This document shows, one piece after another, positions 11,864 through 23,500 of a DNA stretch of 64,000 bases. A program made the translations under genes and the position numbers. Positions within the stretch are counted from its first letter, which is position 1. Each line of letters starts with the position of its first letter. Below the pieces are notes generated by a model that was not told the origin of the DNA, made no database searches, and was given only the letters and a program-made list of their open reading frames with translations. Origin of the DNA: Liolophura sinensis (lineage: Eukaryota; Mollusca; Polyplacophora; Chitonida; Chitonidae); contig NC_088305.1 in assembly GCF_032854445.1 (NCBI RefSeq), positions 15,237,717 through 15,301,716 on the forward strand. The letters are read 5' to 3'.

Positions 11864-13338
11864 GATCGCACAACGACTGCACGGAAGCTAACCATCTTGG
11901 TCATATTTTCTGTATTTCATTATAACATGGAAACACTCCAAAAAAAAAATTCTCTCATTACTGTAAAAAGCTGTACCCCATATTTTATGCTGCTGATGCT
12001 CTGCTGACCTAAACACAAAACAAACATACAAGATCGGTTGATAGGCATTCGAAGAATGTTGTCTGGAAATTAGATATGAATATCAGAAAAAATACATGGT
12101 CTTATTTATGGTTAGAGGAACACTTTTAACGGCAGTTCCCGATGATTTCGGCATGATTTGAATATTGTAAAGCACTTTAAATATATTGGTGTGTTTTTCA
12201 GTTCTACTGAAAACTGAAATTTCACATTGAAGACAAAAGTTGTCATGAGCAATGAAGTATATAAGGCCATGTACTGTTTGTTGAACAAGTACAGAAATCT
12301 TGTTATAACCACCGAATGTACACTGCGCCTGTTTGGCACAGCGTCTTATTTATATATACCCTTATATGGCTGTGAGGTTAGAGAGTGCAAACAGTACAAA
12401 CTTGTGAACTCCCGTTTCTGACATCAGTTTTGAAACGGCGCAAATCGACACCATCTGTGATTAATTATCGGACTTTTGGAAGAACTCCTATATCAATAAC
12501 GGTACAATGTACAATTCTTTATCATTGGAACTAAGTCAAAAATGGTACGCAAAAATCCAGTGATTATACATGTGCATATAGGTGTTAGTTCAGTTTGCGC
12601 AAGCAGACAACTATGACTGCACCTGACCTAGACATGTGAAAAATATTTCAGATAAGCGTGGTGTAAGTTATGTTTTTTTTTGCTGACCCAAAATCGTACA
12701 TAACCTGGTTATCTAATATCCTACTAAGAGAAAACCCACAGACAACTTCATATATGTTCATGTACAAAGTCAGTGTCAAATAGCACTGTCAGTTTTACTA
12801 ACTTCGAACATTGATGGTACTTGTTCACATCTTCTGCATGTAGTGATCTAATGCAGACAATGTTTCAATTCTGAGTATGCAACTGCTACTTCCAAATAAA
12901 GACATGTAGATGAAAGAATACCCTACGGAAATATAGCTTATGCTATCTTTGTATAAAACCGGCGTCGAAGACGAGTAGGCCTGTCACTGTTTTTTTTTTA
13001 ATGTCTAATACTCGTTTATCTCCAATAATGGGTGGCCCCTGTAATCATTTTGCAAAAATACAGAAAATACACTTTACTTTGTGCGAAATCATTGCTGAAT
13101 AAAAACAGAACAAAACAAAAATCAGGCTCTACAAGTTCTTGTTGAATGGATTTTATGTTCTTTTTATCCGATAGGTGAAACTGATTTTCCTGATAATTTT
13201 TCTAATATACATGAGTTACGTTATATGAAAACGCTTCTTATCGCCATGGATTAAGGAATTCGGCCTTATAACCGGCTTTTTAATGAAGACAATACGTGAA
13301 AATCAACACAAACCTAGCCGTGCAACTATTTCGAATGG

Positions 13339-13611
13339 CGGGACCTCCGTGGCACAGTTGGTTAGCGCGCTAGCGCAGCGTAATGACCCAGGAGTCTCTC
13401 ACCAATGCGGTCGCTGTGCGTTCAAGTCCAGTTCATGCTGGCTTCCTTTCCGGCAGTGCGTCGGAAGGTCTGTCAGCATTATGCGGATGATCGTGGTTTT
13501 TCGCCGGGTTCTGTTCGGTTTCCTTCCACTTTGGTAATACTGCCTGCTCGCCGTATAAGTGAAATATTCTTGAGTAAGGCGTAAACACCAATCAAATAAA
13601 TAAATAAATAG
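13339..13611 (+). mobile_element. SINE family A, full length
   Basis: The tRNA-like head 'cctccgtggcacagttggtt' (A box) and 'gcgttcaagtcc' (B box) is followed by the body and by 'taagtgaaatattcttgag', then 'aacaccaatcaaataaataa'. It is one of the best reference copies in the window. Confidence 0.9.
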
Positions 13612-14271
13612 AAATGACTTCAGTGAAGGAAGTAAATGAAAATAAATTTGCGAAGAATAGTCGTGTCCAATCTAGCAACCCAGTCACGTGACACCAAATG
13701 GTTGTTAATTCAGGAAGCTCGCGTTTTAGGGGATCAATAATAAATGCAAATATTCAGACCGATTTGAAACTGTCTGGGGAAACGGACAACCGGCGATACA
13801 TTTGCATACCTATGTTGTCTTCGTTCATAAATGATAAATTCGCCTTATTCAACATCATATGAAACATTTTAAAGATCGTGTATGTTCATGTAGTATAGTA
13901 TAGAATGCTTCTAAGGAAGAGGATCGTTAAAAGTCTCTGACAGAGTTGAATGCTTTCACAGAGATATTTTAGGCTGTAGTCCAAGAATCGGATCTTTTCT
14001 TAAAAAAATATATGCTAGATGCTAGAACCTGGGTGAAATTGCTTTATCAAAAACACACAATCAGCAGTAAAAAATTTATTAATTTAACGCGTATATTTGA
14101 GATTTAAATTTGGATTTCAGTTCGAAAAAACCGGTCTGTCCTTCGTGAACAAGCACGAGGCTATATAGTCAGTTTACAGGGATTGCGTGACATGTTGGCA
14201 TGGTGCGTATCGTGGAGGTCTAACGACTGCAATCGTGGATGTCAACAAGCATTCACTTGTAAACTACTGAG

Positions 14272-14277
14272 TATAAA
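14272..14277 (+). promoter_or_regulatory. TATA-like word upstream of the ZP gene
   Basis: TATAAA occurs about 260 nt before the chosen ATG. A good 3' splice site ('gtgtatacag', ending 14515) lies just before the ATG, so the true first exon may be non-coding and further upstream. This motif may be irrelevant. Confidence 0.2.
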
Positions 14278-14532
14278 GGGTTGGCTTAGATTACGCCAAT
14301 CTGGTGTTGTTAGGGATAAGAAACTATATAGGGCGTAATTGCATCTGATGGAACTGGTTCGACAATCGGGGAATTTAAGCTGTAATCCGTTTCAGTGGTT
14401 TGGGTGATGTGTACTTCCTTACCAGCAAACCACTCAGTGACCGATTTTATAACACACGGTTCAGTTAATTTATACCTTTGTTACAACCTTGCTTTATGTT
14501 ATATTGTGTATACAGGTATCTGGTGGACAGCC

Positions 14533-17500
14533 ATGGACTGGTGTGACTTTGTGTACTTGGCAGTCGTGTGTTTCTTAACACTGACGGTAAGTGTAAAATT
14601 TGGATCCGTGTTTTAACTGTGCAGGTATTTGCTTGGGTACACGGTTTGGACACATTTAGGCATACATTTCTCCTTATCCACAGCTAACGTTTTCACCTGG
14701 ATCATATTTCACTTTTCACGGCAAAAAATGTTTATAAGTGAATAGATCAGTGATAAATACACCACCCGTGGACACCAGGGCAGTGAACAGATCAGAATTA
14801 TAGAAAACATCTCCTGTAGACACCAAGGCAGTGAATAGTGAACAGCGCGATCTGGCGTTCCAAGGTTTGCCATTTGAGTTCTAACTGAGGTGACTTAGTA
14901 TGGGATTTTCGCGTTGAACTAGGTATTGAGGTATATGTATACATGGGGCATTATAGGCTGAAGACGTTCGTGCCGCTAAACACCGTGAATGCAAGAAAAT
15001 ATGTGAAGTGGGTATGGTTACATGTCATATCACACCCACCGTGCACAAGCAGACTATTTACATGTGACTTGTACCTAGTTTCGTGAGGGCTTAACTTCGA
15101 GTATTGTATGGAAACTAATGCGTATGTCAGTATACATGTGCGTCATCACTGGAATGTTCGGGTTTAATTCCAAGTAGGGTCACATCCCAGATTTTATTAT
15201 TACCCTTCCTTGTTCATTCTCATTTGCACCGCCCTCATGCTATATATATGCTGGTGTCACTTGCATCGCCTTCAGTATAACCCCGTTATGTGACAGTGTC
15301 ACTGACATAGCCCTCAGAATAAGCCCGGGTGTATGCCCATGTCACCTACATAGCCCACAGTGTAAGCCCGGGAATATACCGGTGTCACTCACATAGTCCT
15401 GAGTGTAAGCCGGGGAATATGTCAGTGTCACTTACATAGCCATCAATATAGGCCACAGTATACGTCGGTGTCACGTACATAGCCCACAGGGTAAGCCCGG
15501 GAATATACCAATGTCACTTACATAGCCTTGAGTGTAAGCCGGGGAATATGTCCGTGTAACTAACATAGCCATCCATATATATATATATCGGTGTCATGTA
15601 CATAGTCCTGAGTGGAAGCCCGGGAATATGCCGGTGTCACTTACATAGTCCTGAGTGTAAGCCCGGGAATATGTCGGTGTCACTTACATAGTCCTGAGTG
15701 GAAGCCCGGGAATATGTCGGTGTCACTTGCATAGTCCTGAGTGGAAACCGGGGAATATGTTGGTGTCACTTACATAGCCATCAATATAGGCCACAGTCTA
15801 TATCGGTGTCACGTACATAGTCCTGAGTGTAAGCCCGGGAATACGCCGGTGTCACTTACATAGTCCTGAGTGTAAGCCGGGGAATATGGCGGTGTCACTT
15901 ACATAGTCCTGAGTGGAGGCCAGGGAATATGTTGGTGTCCCTTATATAGCCATCAGTATAAGCCGCAGTATATATCGGTGTCACGTACGTAGCCCAAAGT
16001 GTAAGCCCGGAATATGCCGGTGTCACTTACATAGTCCTGAGTGTAAGCCCGGGAATATGCTGGTGTCACTTACATAGTCCTGAGTTTAAGCCCGGGAATA
16101 TGTCGGTATCACTTACATAGTCCTGAGTGTAAGCCCGGGAATATGGCGGTGTCACTTACATAGTCCTGAGGGTAAGACTGGGAATATGCCGGTGTCATTT
16201 ACATAGTCCTGAGTGGAAGCAGGGGAATATGGCGGTGTCAATTACATAGTCCTGAGTGGAAGCCCGGGAATATGTCGGTGTCGCTTACATAGTGTAAAAA
16301 TCTTGAGAATGTCATGAAAAGAATGAAATATAATAAACTAAATATGTAAATGCTTGTTTTCTTAGTTCTTTTTTTCTTCTTCTAACTTCCAGTGCACAGC
16401 GGCACAAGAAGGTGGTAAGTGTTCACGCTTCATATAATTTGGGAAACATATCTGTTTTGTTGAGATGATAAGTATAATCGGTCTTGTAAAACTGACTTTA
16501 CGTACGCTGTTTGCCACAAGTGATTTGTGACGAACTAGATTGGAAGACATGTCACGGCTGGTAAAGAGTGAAATTAATAGCGTCTAGAGATGCGGGCAGT
16601 TCATGAGAAAATCAGAATTCTACACTGTGGGGTTAAGGATTACGAAACGTTATATGCTATTCATTTGATGAATAAAAGAAAGGCATTTACAGAAAGGAAG
16701 AAAGAAGAATGGAAGACGATATTGGATACTTGATATACTTATAGAAACTGAGAACTGCAGGGTGGATTATATACGCACCACAGCTGCCTTTGAGAGTATA
16801 TAGGACATATGTTGAAAGTGAAGTTTTGTAGGTCTGCAAGGCGGAGGTGCGGGCCGGTATATGTTGGTGGTAAGATACAAGATACGTCACAAGATACTCA
16901 CGTCACAAGATACTCACGTCACAAGATACTCACGTCACAAGATACTCACGTCACAAAATACTCACATCACAACATACATCACAAGATACTCACTCCACAA
17001 GATACTCACATCACAAGATACTCACGTCAGAAGATACTCACGTCACAAGATACTCACGTCAGAAGATACTCACACCACAAGATACTCACATCACAAGATA
17101 CTCACACCACAAGATACTCACATCACAAGATACTCACACCACAAGATACTCACATCACAAGATACTCACGTCAGAAGATACTCGCGTCACAAGATACTCA
17201 CACCACAAGATACTCACGTCACAAGATACTCACGTCACAAGATACTCACGTCAGAAGATACTCACGTCAGAAGATACTCACATCACAACATACATCACAA
17301 GATACTCACTCCACAAGATACTCACATCACAAGATACTCACGTCAGAAGATACTCGCGTCACAAGGTACTCACGTCACAAGATACTCACATCACAACATA
17401 CATCACAAGATACTCACTCCACAAGATACTCACATCACAAGATACTCACGTCAGAAGATACTCGCGTCACAAGATACTCACACCACAAGATACTCACGTC

Positions 17501-20500
17501 ACAAGATACTCACGTCACAAGATACTCACGTCAGAAGATACTCACATCACAACATACATCACAAGATACTCACTCCACAAGATACTCACATCACAAGATA
17601 CTCACGTCAGAAGATACTCGCGTCACAAGATACTCACACCACAAGATACTCACATCACAAGATACTCACGTCACAAGATACTCACGTCAGAAGTACTCGC
17701 GCCACAAGGTACTCACGTCACAAGATACTCACACCACAAGATACTCACATCACAAGATACTAACGTCACAAAATACTCACATCACAAGATACTCATGTCA
17801 CGAGATACTCACACCACAAGATACATCACAAGATACTCACTCCACAAGATACTCACGTCACAAGATACTCACGTCACAAGATACTCACTCCACAAGATAC
17901 TCACGTCAGAAGATACTCACGTCAGAAGATACTCACGTCACAAGATACTCACGTCAGAAGATACTCACACCACAAGATACTCACATCACAAGATACTCAC
18001 ATCACAAGATACTCACATCACAACATACATCACAAGATACTCACTCCACAAGATACTCACATCACAAGATACTCACGTCAGAAGATACTCGCGCCACAAG
18101 GTACTCACGTCACAAGATACTCACACCACAAGATACTCACATCACAAGATACTCACGTCAGAAGATACTCGCGCCACAAGGTACTCACGTCACAAGATAC
18201 TCACACCACAAGATACTCACATCACAAGATACTAACGTCACAAAATACTCACATCACAAGATACTCATGTCACGAGATACTCACACCACAAGATACATCA
18301 CAAGATACTCAGTCCACAAGATACTCACGTCACAAGATACTCGCGTCACAAGATACTCGGGTCACAAGATACTCGCGCCACAAAGTACTCACGTCACAAG
18401 GTACTCACGTTACAAGGTACTCACGTTACAAGATACTGTGACGTGAGTATCTTGTGATGTGAGGATTTTGTGATGTGAGTATCTTGTGGTGCAAGTATCT
18501 TATGGTTCAAGTGTCTTGTGGTGTGAGTATCTTGTGGTGCGAGTATCTCCTTGTGTGAGTATCTTGTGGTGTGAGCATCTTTGTGGTGAGTGTGTCTTGT
18601 GGTGCGAGTGCCTTGTGGTTTGAGTATGTTGTGGTGTGAGGATTTCGTGGTGTGAGCATCTTTGTGGTGCTAGTATCTTGTCGTATGAGTATCATGTGAT
18701 GTGAATGTCTTGTCGTATGAGTATCTTGTGACGTGAGTATCTTGTGATGTGAGTGTCTTGTGATGTGAATGTCTTGTGACGTGAGTATCTTATGGTGTGC
18801 GTACCTTGTTGGTGTGAGTATTTTGTGTCATTATCTTGTGGTGCGAGTATCTTGTCGTGTGAGTGTCTTGTGGTGTAAGTATCTGGTGGTGTGAGTATCT
18901 TATTGTGCTAGTATCTTGCGGTGCAAATATCTTGTGGGGCGAGTACCTTATGGGGCGAGTATCTTGTGGTGCGAGTATCTTGCGGTGTATCTTGTGATGT
19001 GGGTATCTTGTGGTTGTGAGTATCTTGTGGTGTACGTATCTTGTGGTGTACGTATCTTGTGGTGTATCAAGTACTTGCACAACAAGATACTCACACCACA
19101 AGATAGTCGCACCACAAGATACTTACACCACAAGAGCGTCCGCTTCGGGTGTGGTAGATCCAGGGTCAATCCTGGGTCAGGTCACACCTAAGACGATAAA
19201 ATAGGAAATTGTAGCTTCCTCGCTTGGCGACCAGCTTTAAGGGGATAGTCCAACGACTGGTTGATCAAATATGTAGTGCAAAACAGTAGTGCAATCTTAC
19301 ACGTATATAGCGTAATGATACAGGAGTCTCCCACCAATGCGGCCGCTAGAAGTTCAGGTACAGTTCATGTTGACTTCCTCTCCAGTCGTACGTGTGAGGG
19401 CCTACCAGCACACTGTAAATGCAAACGGTCGTGGGTTTCCGCAGGGCTCTGTCCGATTTCTTCCAACCATAATGCTGACCGCCGTCGTGTAAGTGAAATA
19501 TTTTTGAGTTCGACGTGAAACACCAGTCAAGTAAATAAAGAAATAAATAATATATATATATATATTTTCAGAAATAAATTGAAAATACCAGCTTGTTAAT
19601 TTTTCAGTCTTTGAGAGCCGCTGTGACACAAACCAGCAGTCGATGACCTTCACCTATCAGTCCGGTAGTGAACCCCCTACATTTATCTTCGCGGCAGATC
19701 ACCCTAACGACTGTAGCCTGGAGTCAGCCGATCCTAAGGTCACAGGGAGTGGCACAGCCGCTGACCCCTACACTCTGACCATTAACCCTACAGTGTCGTC
19801 TGAGGCCAGTGCTTGCGGGATACAGGTAAGCCTTCCACAACCGGCATGCGAATTTATTTATTTATTTGATTGTTGTTTCATGCCCTACTCAGGAATATTT
19901 CACTTATATTGTAACGTCACGATCTGCAAAGTGTCCTTGTAACCGCGTGACTAGGTCTGCTGCAATTATTGTAACGTCACCAGATCGCCGATTCGCAAAA
20001 GCGTCTTTGTAACTGTGACTAGATCTGACGCGAGTATAGTAATGTCACCAGATCACCGATCCGCAAAGCGCCTTTGTTACTGCGTGACTAGATCTGACGC
20101 GAGTATTGTAATGTCACAAGATCGCTGATTCGCAAAGCGTCTTTGTAACTGTGCGACCAGATCTGACGCGAGTATTGTAATGTCACCAGATCACCGATCC
20201 TCAAAGTATCTTTGTAACCGCGTGACTAGGTCTGATGCAATTATTGTAACGTCACCAGATCGCCGATTCGTAAAGCGCCTTTGTAAGTGTGACTAGAACT
20301 GATGCGAATATTGTAACAATACTAGCGTCTGTAACTGGATGACTAAATCTGACGCTAGTATTGTAACACACCAGATCGCCGATCCGCAAAGCGTATTTGT
20401 AACTGTGATAGACTTGACGCGAATATATATTGTAACATCACCAGATCGTCGATCCGCAAAGTGTCTTTGTAACCGCGTGACTAGATCTGATGCGAATATA

Positions 20501-23500
20501 TATTGCAACGTCACCAGATCGCCGATCCGCAAAGAATCTTTGTAACTGTGTGAATGATCTAGTAATTTTACGATTTTTTCATGATTGTGACAGCATCTTA
20601 ACTATTGTGTGGTTGACTCAAATCTAATTATGAAGATAAATCCCGCGGCAGCGAAAATCCAAAACGAGGCAGAATATGTCAGTGGTAGTGGATAGCTATA
20701 TTTGAAGTCGGGGCGACACTTTATTAAAAGCAGGCACTGGACCCTAAATTACCTTTTCTCTGTAATGTTTAGCCAAGGATCTAAACAGCTATGTTACCCG
20801 CCATTTCGCTGATTTTCACTCCTTAATTCCATCACAATATAAAATAGTTGATCTACAGGCCTTTATTTATTAAAATTTCCAAATAATGTTGTTACAAATT
20901 CATGTTTTCCAATTTTTTTTTCTTTCATGGTATTTAGACATTATATACAGAGAAATAATTCTGTTTGTAACCCACTAACTTCTAGGCGTACATTTATAGA
21001 GGAGTTAATATCTCGTAGGACGCTACGGCAACAGTTTGCTATGGACTTGCCTTCGCAGCAGCTTTTGTTTGGCATTTCACACACATGTGACAAAGATACA
21101 AGTTATCCTGCTATACACGGTCATTATCCCGTTACAAAGTGTTTATTGTGTTACACATTCTTTATACCGTTACAAATTTATTATCCTGTTACAAATTCTT
21201 TATCTTGTTAAAAATTCTTTATCCCGTTACAAATTCTTTATTCTGTTACAAATTCTTTATCGTGTTACAAATTCTTTATCGTGTCACAAAGTCATTGTCC
21301 TATCACAAAGGCTTTGTCCTGTTGTAGAAGTCGGGCTCTGAGTACTCCTTCGCTGTAGAGGTCAGATTTGGTGTAATACTTTTAATTGCTGACTCACGAG
21401 ACAAGACGTATCATGTCACCTGTGATTTTCCAACGGAAGTGAGTATGATAACAGTTTACAGTTTACGGAGTGGATGAATGACTGAAGCCTAGCAGCATAT
21501 TGACAGTATTGCTGCTACGTCTACATGTATATCGGTCGGTTAGCGCGCTAGCGCAACGTAATGACCCAGGAGTTTCTCACCAATGCGGTCACTAGAAGTT
21601 CAAGTCCAGCTCATGATGGCTTCCTCTCCGGCCGTACGTGGGAAGGTCTGCCAGCAACCTGCGCCTGGTCGTGGGTTTCCTCCGGGCTGTGCCCGGTTTC
21701 CTTCCACCATAATGCTGGCCGCCGTCGTATAAGTGAAATATTCTTGAGTACGGCGTAAAACACCAATCAAATAAATACATGTATATCGTGTTGGAGTACA
21801 GGTGAAAATGGCGCCGAACTAGAGCTGTTGTTTATTTACGTGAACAAAATAATATTCTCTTAATCACTGTACTACTGCGCTAATGATAAAATGTAGATAA
21901 GTTAACGTTTTCTCGTTAGCTCAAAACTATGCCCATTTTCATAAATAACATACAAACAAAAACATCGAAGAAGCATTTGCCTTATTTGTGCTTTATCTGT
22001 TTTATTTCCACAGTCAGCACATACTGGTGAGTATGCGGAGATTTTTAAAGTGCACGCTATTTACAGACCTACATGTACATTCAGTAATAAAGCAAATGTA
22101 ACTCAAATGAAGTGGGAGTCAACAACGTCCATTGCATAAACACAACCGTTTTTTTTTTTTAAACCCGTGTTAGCAATCGGTCACTTTGTTGGGGGCGAAT
22201 ATTGCATATATCATGGCATGCATTTGTAGTGTGGTAAACGCGATTTATCTCCCCTTTTTACGTTTTACACAGGAAAAGTCCAGCCGGGCTGAAGTTAGCC
22301 ACTCGATACTTATTCCCGCTTTCTTATTTTAAAACAGGTGGACTTCAGAGGATGCATTCATATGTCGACCATTCGCTTATTTAACAGTATTTGGCCTCTA
22401 CGCATTTCCACTTGATACCCGAGTTTTCTGGCCATCTTTTCATAGAAGTGAGGTTAAATATACATTATATTTAACCAGTCGGTACATCCAAAAGCGTAGC
22501 TTAAATCGGAGATCTAATATTCAGTATGTAAATAGCTCTCGTGACAAAATTACAATTTCTGAAGCTTTCAAAAGACATTTTCGCCTTGAGGCTTTCAATA
22601 TGTGAGCGGTACCTTGGTCGCCTGTCCATATCTTTCCGCTCTAATGCTGGTCACCGTCCTATGAGTGAAATATTCTTGAGTAAATGAATAAATCCTGTCC
22701 ATATGAACCCTGACAAGACCCTCAAATACAGAGAATGGCTATGGGAACAAAATGGCTATTAATTCAGTTCCAAAGTCCTCTGTCGTCCACACCAGTCCAC
22801 TTCATGTCAATAGACTGGTGTCTTCCTGACAACACAGACACCAAGATGACCGAGATAAGCAGTGAAACATTGTTGTCTAACATTTATAATGGAAATGGAT
22901 CTGCTGACAAAACCTCCATTTGTGGCGCCCTATGAAGACATTGTGTTCCAGAAGGATTCAATAATAACATACAATTTTTATCAGCTAAAAGTGGGGTTTT
23001 CATGTTCTCTATGACCCTTAATTACGGCCACCCATCTTTATCGTCTTATCCGTACCTGTGGAGAAATGGTTATGTAATCGCATTAATTTCATTTGTGCCG
23101 CTCTAAATGGCTGTTAAATCTGTTCAAACGGCCCTCTGTGGTGAAACCAGTGTAACTTTAGGTCAGTAGAACGGAGTTTCCTGTGGGTATAGACCCCAAA
23201 TGACACACGTTTACAACAAAAGATTGAAGTCTAATATGAACAATTTAAATGATTCTGGTGACAAAACCGCAAATTTGTGCCGCTCTAGAAAGACATTCAA
23301 TATATGAACGCTCCATCCAATTTTTGTTGGGTAAATATGGGGCCTTCATGTTTTCTATGATCCTTAATTAGGGCTACCCGTCATGATCGCCCTATCCATA
23401 CCTGTGAAGAAATGGCTATGAAATCACATCAGTTTCTTTCATGCCGCTCTAAATGTCCATTGAATCTGTTCAAAATCGTCTGTCGTCCACACCAGTCCAA

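Larger units (their letters stand above)
8771..14532. other. Intergenic DNA between INO80C and the ZP gene
   Basis: This holds three family A SINE copies (listed separately) and otherwise AT-rich sequence without recognisable exons. At about 9650-9865 a motif like 'gtgtaaac..tttc' recurs in both orientations among small GC hairpins. A TATAAA at 14272-14277 is the only promoter-like word near the ZP gene start, about 260 nt before its ATG. Confidence 0.4.

Noticed and set aside
16809-18446. Open frame of 545 codons (and overlapping frames of 300 and 146) reading as a 16-residue repeat
   Set aside because: It is produced by the 16-bp minisatellite, which has no stop in any plus-strand frame; it lies within intron 2 of the ZP gene and has no independent start, splice or domain evidence.
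16868-19131. CRISPR-like regular repeats
   Set aside because: The units are contiguous with no unique spacers and the sequence is eukaryotic intronic DNA; it is a minisatellite.
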